Below, piece after piece: positions 1 to 4,942 of a stretch of DNA of 5,503 nt. How positions within the stretch are numbered: the first letter of the stretch is position 1; every line of letters starts with the position of its first letter. Origin of the DNA: CAYYMD01 sp964480425 (GTDB lineage: Bacteria; Planctomycetota; Phycisphaerae; SM23-33). Below the pieces are notes generated by a model, which ran no database searches, was not told the DNA's origin, and saw nothing but the letters and a program-made list of their open reading frames with translations. The stretch is from assembly GCA_964480425.1 (NCBI GenBank), contig CAYZPY010000156.1, positions 1 through 5,503 of the forward strand, read 5' to 3'. The position numbers and the translations under genes are program-made.

Positions 1-57
1 CATTAGAATAATCGTGTTATCGAAAATTCGAAATCAAACGTTGGGACACTCGTGATA
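1..57. other. AT-rich left edge, no gene seen
   Basis: This short AT-rich stretch lies before the hairpin cluster. I see no reading frame of note, no recognisable RNA and no convincing promoter in it. It may belong to the flank of a gene outside the window. Confidence 0.4.
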
Positions 58-59
58 CT

Positions 60-118
60 GACCGATTATTTAGTCCCGAAGGGACAAAAGCGCATAGCCG
101 GAGGGCGCAAGCCCTCGG
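60..118. repeat. Two-hairpin palindromic element, copy 1
   Basis: Two hairpins are separated by a 12-base linker. The first is GTCCC-GAA-GGGAC (73-85), a perfect 5-bp stem closing a three-base loop. The second (98-118) pairs AGGGC (102-106) with GCCCT (111-115) around a GCAA loop and extends outward through a one-base bulge, so as RNA it would carry a GNRA-type tetraloop. The lead-in GACCGATTATTTAGTCCC (60-77) recurs with one change at 1619-1636, where the same hairpin, linker, hairpin order follows. The element is therefore a dispersed family and not a chance palindrome. Such elements resemble REP-type intergenic repeats; their function here is unknown. Confidence 0.7.
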
Positions 119-140
119 AAAAAAGCGAGTTATGATAAGT

Positions 141-163
141 AAGTCCCGAAGGGACCAAAGCGA
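141..163. repeat. Partial copy of the GTCCC-GAA-GGGAC hairpin element
   Basis: The AAGTCCCGAAGGGAC core and the following CAAAGCG repeat the first half of the element at 73-92, starting exactly 70 bases after it. The hairpin is 143-155. The second GC hairpin of the full element is not present here; the next bases are AT-rich. It is best read as a truncated or half copy. Confidence 0.6.
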
Positions 164-199
164 ATCATAATGAAACAAAATGCATGGAATCTCCGCTTG

Positions 200-290
200 C
201 GACCCTTCGGGGCTGAAATCTGTAACTGCCTTCTTGCCGGTGGCTTACGCCACCGGCCAAGTGCTTGTCGCCCCGTTGGGGCGAGAAAAA
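200..290. repeat. Cluster of three further GC hairpins
   Basis: Three palindromes follow one another. A weak CCC-TTC-GGG (203-211) carries the reverse complement of the CCCGAAGGG core of the upstream elements. GCCGGTGGC-TTAC-GCCACCGGC (236-257) is a perfect 9-bp stem. TCGCCCC-GTT-GGGGCGA (268-284) is a perfect 7-bp stem followed by GAAAAA. Translation of this stretch gives low-complexity peptide with no family resemblance, so I read it as non-coding. It could be a REP-like cluster or part of a structured transcript; the sequence alone does not decide. Confidence 0.55.
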
Positions 291-339
291 TCGGTCAGTA
301 TGAGAATAAATAAAACCACGGGGGTCACAAAGGGGTCAA

Positions 340-405
340 AGTTTATCGCGCAAATTTTGAATTTGCGCCGCGGCGTTCCCGCGCCGCGGCGCTATTGATA
401 AAACT
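340..405. repeat. Nested inverted repeats with 11-bp GC hairpin at the oxidoreductase 3' end
   Basis: Outer arms AGTTTATC (340-347) and GATAAAACT (397-405) are inverted, with one extra A in the right arm. Inside them sit GCGCAAATT-TTG-AATTTGCGC (348-368, perfect 9-bp stem) and an 11-bp perfect stem, GCGCCGCGGCG (365-375) with CGCCGCGGCGC (382-392), around a six-base loop. The two stems share 365-368, so they are mutually exclusive and could be alternative folds. The structure starts within two bases of the oxidoreductase stop codon. On the minus strand it is placed like a terminator or an mRNA 3'-end protector, but no clean T-tract follows it, so intrinsic termination is uncertain. Confidence 0.6.
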
Positions 406-1483
406 AATCATTACCCCTCGGCTTGTATCGGAGGCAGTCGTCAGGTGTCAGTCCCTGGTTTTGCAGCAGGCGCGCGGGGCTTTCCGGCTGGGAGGTGCGG
501 TCGGACAGATACACCGCCTCGATCACCGCCAGCGGAAGCAGGCACTCCCACCCGGAGCACGGGTAGGTTTTGGAATCGCCGATGACGGACTCGGCGAACG
601 CGCGGGCCATCTGTCCGTAGACTTCCGCCAGCGGGGAGGTCTGCTCGGTGCGGTCCAGCACGTTTCCGTCCGGGTCGCGCAGCAGGCAGTTGTGCGGACC
701 GGCCGATATCGACCCCCCGCGCCCGTGTATCGTCAGCGACTCGCTGACCGGTCCGGACGAGCGGCTGGTGACCACGTCGGCAGTGCAACCGCCGGGGCAC
801 CTCAGGATGGCCGAGGCGGTGTCGTCGGTGTCGTAAACCCGTTGCGGTTCCCTGTCGGGTCCCTGTTCGGGGCGGTTGCCCCCGGACACCACGCCGTAAA
901 CGTCCTCGGGCAGGCCCAGCATGCTCACCGCCAGGTCAATCACGTGGCAGCCGAGTTCCAGCAGCGCGCCGCCCCCGGCCGAGGACTTATCCCCACGCCA
1001 GCCAAGTTCGCCGCCCCAGTTGAACAGGTAGTGCGCCCGGGCAAGGAACGCCGGGGCGACCTTGTGGAGCAATTGGGCGGCGCGGCGGTAGCCCGGGCAG
1101 AACCGGCGATGCAGACCCACCGAGAGTTTCAGTTGCGCCTGGTCCATCAGGCGGATCATGGCGACGGCCTCGGCGAGGTAGCGACCCGGTGGCGGGTCGG
1201 TCCAGACGTGTATTCCGCGCGACGCGCACAGGTTCACCAGCTCCACGCGTTCCATCGGCGGCACCGAAAGGAATATAGCCGCCGGACGCTGCTCGGCGAT
1301 TAGCGAACGGTTGTCGCCGTAGGACTGAACGCCCCATTCGTTGCCCACGCGCTGGGCAAGCGTGGCGTCCCGATCGGACACGCCCGCAAGGCGGACAATG
1401 TCGCAATCGCTCAGCGCCCTGACCGTCAGCTTGCCCACGGCGCCCAGGCCTATTACGCACACCGGCAGCGCGTCATCGTTCAT
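404..1483 (-). CDS. Gfo/Idh/MocA-family NAD(P)-dependent oxidoreductase
   Basis: This 359-residue protein has the length and layout of the Gfo/Idh/MocA family. An N-terminal Rossmann fold carries the dinucleotide-binding motif GLGAVG (residues 12-17). The C-terminal alpha/beta domain contains RRF (126-128) and the conserved GGGALLELGCHVIDLA stretch (170-185), where H180 and D183 match the usual catalytic HxxD pair. Members mostly oxidise or reduce sugars, inositols or their derivatives in the cytoplasm; the substrate cannot be read from the sequence. The odd point is the usual EKP motif after the second Rossmann half: here it reads TDPPPG (95-100), so the conserved lysine is missing. I chose the ATG at 1483 because GAGGGAG lies just upstream; a longer frame to 1528 has no such signal and would overlap the promoter candidate. 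The gene stands alone, with repeats on both sides. Family call is firm; substrate is unknown. Confidence 0.92.
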   Translation of the reverse strand: MNDDALPVCVIGLGAVGKLTVRALSDCDIVRLAGVSDRDATLAQRVGNEWGVQSYGDNRSLIAEQRPAAIFLSVPPMERVELVNLCASRGIHVWTDPPPGRYLAEAVAMIRLMDQAQLKLSVGLHRRFCPGYRRAAQLLHKVAPAFLARAHYLFNWGGELGWRGDKSSAGGGALLELGCHVIDLAVSMLGLPEDVYGVVSGGNRPEQGPDREPQRVYDTDDTASAILRCPGGCTADVVTSRSSGPVSESLTIHGRGGSISAGPHNCLLRDPDGNVLDRTEQTSPLAEVYGQMARAFAESVIGDSKTYPCSGWECLLPLAVIEAVYLSDRTSQPESPARLLQNQGLTPDDCLRYKPRGND

Positions 1484-1515
1484 GATTGTTCTCCCTCGTG
1501 GGACATGGCGAATCG

Positions 1516-1545
1516 AAAATATCTCCACGTCAAACTAACTGTCAA
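1516..1545 (-). promoter_or_regulatory. Candidate sigma-70 promoter of the oxidoreductase gene
   Basis: On the minus strand a perfect -35 box TTGACA (1540-1545) is followed after 18 bases by TATTTT (1516-1521, four of six matches). Transcription would begin near 1509 and leave a leader of about 26 bases carrying the GAGGGAG ribosome-binding site before the ATG at 1483. The spacing is good, but the -10 is imperfect and there is no experimental support. Confidence 0.5.
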
Positions 1546-1600
1546 GGTAATTGTGGTTGTGCATCGTTAGTTGGTTGATTCGTTAATTAGTTATTCATAC

Positions 1601-1634
1601 AGACCGGTCATTTAGTCAGACCGGTTATTTAGTC
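1601..1634. repeat. 17-bp tandem repeat, two units
   Basis: AGACCGGTCATTTAGTC (1601-1617) is followed directly by AGACCGGTTATTTAGTC (1618-1634), with one difference at position 9. The second unit runs into the GTCCC hairpin of the two-hairpin element, so the tandem is a duplication of the left edge of that element. A diverged single unit occurs at 59-75. Confidence 0.75.
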
Positions 1635-1691
1635 CCGAATGGGACGAAAGTCAGTAGTCGGGGCTCCAAGCGATGTTTTGCGGAGCTCCGG
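1619..1691. repeat. Two-hairpin palindromic element, copy 2
   Basis: This has the same organisation as 60-118: the lead-in GACCGGTTATTTAGTCCC, then GTCCC-GAAT-GGGAC (1632-1645), a linker of 13 bases, and a longer hairpin pairing CGGGGCTCC (1659-1667) with GGAGCTCCG (1682-1690) across 14 bases with one G-T pair. The second hairpin differs in sequence and loop size from copy 1 but keeps the stem, which suggests that structure is conserved more than sequence. Copies 1 and 2 are in the same orientation and bracket the oxidoreductase gene and its promoter. Confidence 0.65.
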
Positions 1692-1720
1692 GAAATTCTC
1701 CAGCACTTTTGGGGCGCTAA

Positions 1721-1873
1721 GAATGTGTATGAAAACGTGTCGCGGGCGTCTCGCCCGCGCGTGACGAGGGCATCTTGCCCTCGCTGTTTCCACCTATGCC
1801 GCGGCCGGAACGGCCGCGGAACGCGCGGGCAAGATGCCCGCCACACGGGTCCGGCCGATTTTCATACATGTTC
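1721..1873. repeat. MITE-like element with four GC hairpins between inverted termini
   Basis: Terminal inverted repeats match at 13 of 15 positions (1721-1735 against 1859-1873), including a perfect 10-bp TGTATGAAAA / TTTTCATACA core. Between them are four hairpins: CGCGGGCG-TCT-CGCCCGCG (1741-1759), CGAGGGC-ATCTT-GCCCTCG (1765-1783), CCGCGGCC-GGAAC-GGCCGCGG (1799-1819) and GCGGGC-AAGAT-GCCCGC (1825-1841). The core of the second, GGGCATCTTGCCC, is the exact reverse complement of that of the fourth, so the interior is itself inverted. TAA flanks both ends (1718-1720, 1874-1876) and may be a target duplication. No transposase is encoded, so it is a non-autonomous element or compound intergenic repeat at most. 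Confidence 0.6.
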
Positions 1874-1944
1874 TAACAATATTTTTCAGTATTTCATAGT
1901 CCCATCGTTGGCGCTTACTAATCACGACACCAATCACGAGTAGA

Positions 1945-1973
1945 TTGACTATTCCCCGCGGTGCGGATAGTTT
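1945..1973 (+). promoter_or_regulatory. Candidate promoter for psd-pssA
   Basis: TTGACT (1945-1950, five of six -35 matches) is followed after 17 bases by TAGTTT (1968-1973, three of six -10 matches). Transcription would start near 1980, about 37 bases before the ATG at 2017. The -10 is poor, so this is tentative. If real, it rules out the alternative TTG start at 1945, which forms part of the -35 box. Confidence 0.25.
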
Positions 1974-2008
1974 GAAAACAGGGACAGTTCCAAGATGGGA
2001 CAGTACCC
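1972..2008. repeat. Short direct repeats just upstream of psd
   Basis: GGGACAGT occurs at 1981-1988 and again at 1997-2004, sixteen bases apart and in the same orientation, each followed by a T or A and then CC. The second copy ends 13 bases before the psd start. The patch could be an operator-like tandem site or a remnant of a dispersed intergenic repeat. No strong Shine-Dalgarno sequence is visible between it and the ATG. Confidence 0.4.
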
Positions 2009-2016
2009 AAGTAAAA

Positions 2017-2715
2017 ATGCCGATAAGGTTCGCGAAATACGGCGTTAGGGAACTGCTGGTGTGCACGCTGGTTGCGGGTGCGGTGTGCGGGGGTGCGGCG
2101 TGGGGTGCGGCGGCGGTGAGTGTATGGATTTTGCTGGCGGCCTTGCCGGTGGTGGCGCTGTGGGGCTGGGTGCTTTGGTTCTTCCGCGACCCGCAGCGGG
2201 AAGCGCCCGGCGGCGAGGGGATATTCATAAGCCCTGCCGACGGGCGCGTGGTGGAGATACGGCGACTGGGCCCGGACGGCCCGCTGGGCGAGGACGGCGT
2301 GCTGATTGCGATATTCATGAGCATATTCGACGTTCACGTCAACCGCTGCCCCATCGCCGCTCGCGTGGTGGGGGTCACCAGAGGCGGCGAGAAATACCTT
2401 GACGCGCGGAACCCGCAATCCTCGCAGCAGAACGTCTCGACGGATTTGCACCTGGTGTGCAGCCGCGACGGCGAAGAATATCCTTTGATTGTCCGCCAGA
2501 TAGTGGGCTTCATAGCGAGGCGGATAGTCACCGACGTGCACGCCGGCGAGAATTTGGCCGCGGGGCAGCGAATCGGTATGATTAAATTCGGGTCGCGCGT
2601 CGAACTGATAGTGCCCGATGCGCTGGTTGGAAACATAGAGGTGGAAATCGGCCGGAGAGTCCGCGCGGGACGAACGGTTTTAATCACCGCAGCCGACGGA
2701 GCGAACGATGAATGA
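2017..2715 (+). CDS. psd: Phosphatidylserine decarboxylase proenzyme, short form
   Basis: Psd removes CO2 from phosphatidylserine at the inner membrane to give phosphatidylethanolamine. It is made as a proenzyme that cuts itself before a serine, which becomes the pyruvoyl cofactor. The 232-residue product fits the short bacterial form. Residues about 12-54 are hydrophobic and likely form two membrane segments; then come FFRDP (55-59), SPADG (72-76, with the likely catalytic D75), DVHVNR (105-110, H107 the likely base), VGFIARRIV (163-171) and KFGSRVE (190-196). Cleavage is expected between G192 and S193. I start at the ATG at 2017; the frame stays open back to a TTG at 1945, but that would add 24 polar residues encoded by a repeat patch ahead of the membrane segment. 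Its stop lies inside the start of pssA, the next enzyme upstream in the pathway. Function call is firm; the start is less sure because the ribosome-binding site is weak. Confidence 0.93.
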   Translation: MPIRFAKYGVRELLVCTLVAGAVCGGAAWGAAAVSVWILLAALPVVALWGWVLWFFRDPQREAPGGEGIFISPADGRVVEIRRLGPDGPLGEDGVLIAIFMSIFDVHVNRCPIAARVVGVTRGGEKYLDARNPQSSQQNVSTDLHLVCSRDGEEYPLIVRQIVGFIARRIVTDVHAGENLAAGQRIGMIKFGSRVELIVPDALVGNIEVEIGRRVRAGRTVLITAADGANDE

Positions 2716-3622
2716 TGACGAACAACGCGGCCGCAACGCCGACGCCGGCGACGACCAGGATAAGGACCTGAGAGGTCCGGGCCGGATTCTCAAGGCCACG
2801 GCGGTGCTTCCGGGCTTCTTTACGATGTGCAACGGGCTGTTCGGCTTCGGCGCGATACACTTCGCCACCAAGCAGTCGCTGGGCAGCGGGGAAATGGTTT
2901 ATTTCACCACGTCTGCGTGGCTGATATTCGCGGCGATGGTGTGCGACATGCTCGACGGCCGGCTTGCGAGGATGACACGCCGCAGCAGCGACTTCGGCGG
3001 GCAACTGGACAGTCTTTGCGACGTGATAAGCTTCGGGGTGGCGCCTGCGACGCTGATGCTCCGCTGCGTGATAACGGCCATGAGGCAGGTGGAAGGGATG
3101 AAATTCGCAATCGCCCTGGAGCGCGCGGTGTGGTCGGTGGCGGCGGTTTACGTGGCCTGCGTGGTGTTGCGCCTGGCGCGGTTCAACGTCGAGAGCGAGC
3201 CCGACAAGGAGTCGCACCTGGACTTCAAGGGTCTGCCCTCGCCCGGTGCGGCGGCGGCGCTGGCGTCGCTGGTGCTGCTGTTGGGTCACCTGGGCGACGA
3301 CGCCCAGGGCGGGTGGTTCGGCGGCTCGTGGATTTTCGCCACCGGGCAGTGGGTCACGAAGTTCGAGTTGCTTGTGGCGGCCAGTATAGCCCTTCCCGCC
3401 GCGGCGATGCTGACGGCTGTGCTGATGGTCTCGCGCATTCAGTACGCCCACGTCGTCAATCAGTACACCAAGGGCAGGCGTTCGTTCGGATACCTGGTCG
3501 GGCTGGTGGTGGCGATACTGGCGTCCATGATCGAGCCGTTTGTCGTGATGGCGGTCGTCGCCGTGGGGTACACACTCTCCGGACCGGTCCTGGCGATAAA
3601 GCGCAAAATCGCCGGGCGGTGA
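2708..3622 (+). CDS. pssA: CDP-diacylglycerol--serine O-phosphatidyltransferase
   Basis: PssA joins L-serine to the phosphatidyl group of CDP-diacylglycerol, releasing CMP, and so makes the substrate of Psd. The 304-residue protein has an intact CDP-alcohol phosphotransferase signature at residues 80-105: D80, D83, G84, A87, R88, G97, D101 and D105, spaced exactly as DxxDGxxARx8Gx3Dx3D. The four aspartates bind the metal ions. A charged N-terminal tail of about 28 residues precedes LPGFFTMCNGLFGFGAIHFA (34-53), a typical first membrane segment, and several further hydrophobic helices follow up to a basic C-terminus. This is the integral-membrane type, unrelated to the phospholipase-D-like enzyme of Escherichia coli. 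The ATG at 2708 overlaps the psd frame by 8 bases and has GGAG six bases upstream, inside psd, which points to translational coupling. Confidence 0.95.
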   Translation: MNDDEQRGRNADAGDDQDKDLRGPGRILKATAVLPGFFTMCNGLFGFGAIHFATKQSLGSGEMVYFTTSAWLIFAAMVCDMLDGRLARMTRRSSDFGGQLDSLCDVISFGVAPATLMLRCVITAMRQVEGMKFAIALERAVWSVAAVYVACVVLRLARFNVESEPDKESHLDFKGLPSPGAAAALASLVLLLGHLGDDAQGGWFGGSWIFATGQWVTKFELLVAASIALPAAAMLTAVLMVSRIQYAHVVNQYTKGRRSFGYLVGLVVAILASMIEPFVVMAVVAVGYTLSGPVLAIKRKIAGR

Positions 3623-3624
3623 CA

Positions 3625-3660
3625 CCGGCACAACGAACCGCGAGCGTCGGCTTGTGCCGG
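3625..3660 (+). terminator. Stem-loop after pssA
   Basis: CCGGCACAA (3625-3633) pairs perfectly with TTGTGCCGG (3652-3660) across an 18-base loop, beginning two bases after the pssA stop codon. The position suits an end-of-operon structure. The loop is long and no T-run follows, so it may stabilise the mRNA or work with other factors instead of terminating by itself. Confidence 0.35.
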
Positions 3661-3742
3661 GGGTGCAAGCGGGAAGAACGCATCCTTGAATTTCAACTGA
3701 AGTTAAGCATGCATCCATCCGCTATCGCAAATGCCCGCGTAC

Positions 3743-3771
3743 TTGTTTGAAACAAACACGGGTGATATCAT
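3743..3771 (+). promoter_or_regulatory. Candidate promoter of prfB
   Basis: TTGTTT (3743-3748) and TATCAT (3766-3771, five of six -10 matches) are 17 bases apart, in the AT-rich gap between pssA and prfB. A start near 3778 would leave a leader of about 27 bases. The -35 is weak. The overlapping inverted repeat TTGTT-TGA-AACAA (3743-3755) could be a protein-binding site or chance. Confidence 0.35.
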
Positions 3772-3804
3772 GTAAATGTTAATGCCGATAAATGAGCATA
3801 AGCA

Positions 3805-4942
3805 ATGGTCGATAAGACGGAAAATATCGAGAATCTTCACGAGCGTATAGACTCTCTGCATTCCCGCATAATCGCGTTGCGGGACTCCCTTTGACGTACC
3901 TGCCCGCAGCGAAATATTGTCCGAACTCGAGGCCCGCATGTCCTCGCCGGACTTCTGGAACAACACCGAGGCGGCACAGCAGGTCGTTTCCGAGGTCAAG
4001 TCGCTGAATGCCGTAGTCAAGCCCGTCGAGGAACTGGCCGCACGCATCGAGGATGCCCGCGCGCTTTACGAACTGGCTACAGAGGAGAACTGTGACCAGA
4101 CACTAAACGAGGTGGCACAGCAGGTGGACGGGATCTCCGCCCAACTCGACCGCCTCGAGCTGCGTACGCTGCTTTCCGGCCCGCACGACAGGGGGAACTG
4201 CTACTTCTCCATCCACGCCGGCGCCGGGGGCACCGAGAGTTGCGACTGGGCCGAAATGCTCCTGCGGATGTACATGCGGTACTTCGCCCGGGCGAACTAC
4301 GATGCGCGCGAGGTCGACCGACTCGATGGCGAGGAGGCCGGCGTCCGATCGGTCTCGCTGCACGTGACCGGACCGTACGCCTACGGGTATCTCTCCTGCG
4401 AGCGGGGCGTGCACCGCCTGGTGCGGGTAAGCCCGTTCGACGCGGCCGGTCGGCGGCATACCTCCTTCGCCTCGGTGGACGTGCTTCCGGAACTGGGCGA
4501 ACTGGAGGTCGAAATCGACTGGGACAAGGACGTCCGCGAGGACGTGGCCCACTCAAGCGGCGCCGGCGGGCAGCACGTAAACAAGGCCGCAAGCGCCATC
4601 CGCCTGATGCACGAGCCGACCGGTATCATCGTCCGTTGTCAGAACGAGCGATCCCAGCACCAGAACCGCGCCGAGGCGCGGAAGATGCTCGCGGCCAAAC
4701 TCTACCAGCACGAGCAGGCGCGGCGCGACGCCGAACTGGCCAAGATGTACGGGCAGAAGGGTGAGATCGCCTTCGGCAGCCAGATCCGCTCGTACGTGCT
4801 GTATCCCTACAAACTCGTCCGCGACGAGCGGACCGACCTGAAGGTGGGCACGGCCGACGCCGTCCTCGACGGCGACATCCAGCCGTTCATTGACGCATAC
4901 CTGCGCCACCGCATGTCGAACGGGAAACGCGCCCAATCCTAA
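3805..4942 (+). CDS. prfB: Peptide chain release factor 2, with programmed +1 frameshift
   Basis: RF2 reads UGA and UAA stop codons in the ribosomal A site and triggers peptide release. The gene is in two frames: ATG at 3805 through CTT at 3889-3891 (29 codons), then an in-frame TGA at 3892-3894. A +1 slip resumes at GAC (3893) and gives 349 more codons, 378 residues in all, against 365 in Escherichia coli. The order is an N-terminal helical domain, AGAGGTESCDWAEMLLRMY (about 138-156), the stop-codon-reading tripeptide SPF (209-211), which marks RF2 as opposed to RF1, and the catalytic GGQ (254-256). SPF and GGQ are both shifted by four from the E. coli numbers, which confirms that the spliced frame is right. 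An in-frame TAA just upstream leaves 3805 as the only ATG for the first frame; its ribosome-binding site is weak. Oddly, the residues after GGQHVNK read AASAIR, where most RF2s have T and D or E. The stop interlocks with convergent truD. Confidence 0.95.
3880..3895 (+). promoter_or_regulatory. RF2 programmed frameshift site (CTT TGA C)
   Basis: The zero frame reads CGG GAC TCC CTT TGA C, with the classic slippery CTT-TGA-C (3889-3895). When RF2 is scarce the ribosome pauses at TGA, the peptidyl-tRNA slips from CTT to TTT, and decoding continues with GAC, so RF2 controls its own synthesis. The usual upstream stimulator is an AGGGGG-type Shine-Dalgarno sequence three bases before CTT; here only GGGA (3881-3884) is present, four bases before CTT. 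Confidence 0.93.

Noticed and set aside
60..163. CRISPR array
   Set aside because: There are only two or three short palindromic copies with unequal spacing, no uniform spacers and no cas genes.
180..398. 72-residue plus-strand reading frame
   Set aside because: It runs through the hairpin cluster and the GC stem, has no ribosome-binding site, and its peptide resembles no family.
395..1303. 302-residue plus-strand frame opposite the oxidoreductase
   Set aside because: It is an antisense shadow in high-GC DNA; the minus-strand protein has clear family motifs and a Shine-Dalgarno sequence, while this one is an Arg/Ala/Gly/His-rich composition artefact.
1625..1943. Small frames on both strands across the MITE-like region
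   Set aside because: Their peptides (RGQDA- and ASCPR-type repeats) are translations of the GC hairpins and not proteins.
1945..2016. Upstream TTG start for psd, adding 24 residues
   Set aside because: The added residues come from a direct-repeat patch and a likely promoter, and known short-form Psd proteins begin close to the first membrane segment, as with the ATG at 2017.
2684..3718. 344-residue minus-strand frame opposite pssA
   Set aside because: pssA on the plus strand carries a perfect CDP-alcohol phosphotransferase signature; the antisense product is a His/Arg-rich low-information sequence.
3892..3894. TGA in prfB as a sequencing error or pseudogene
   Set aside because: It sits exactly in the conserved CTT-TGA-C context at the expected place, and both frames on either side are intact.
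3703..4047. 114-residue minus-strand frame over the start of prfB
   Set aside because: It is antisense to the RF2 N-terminal coding region and has no recognisable motif.
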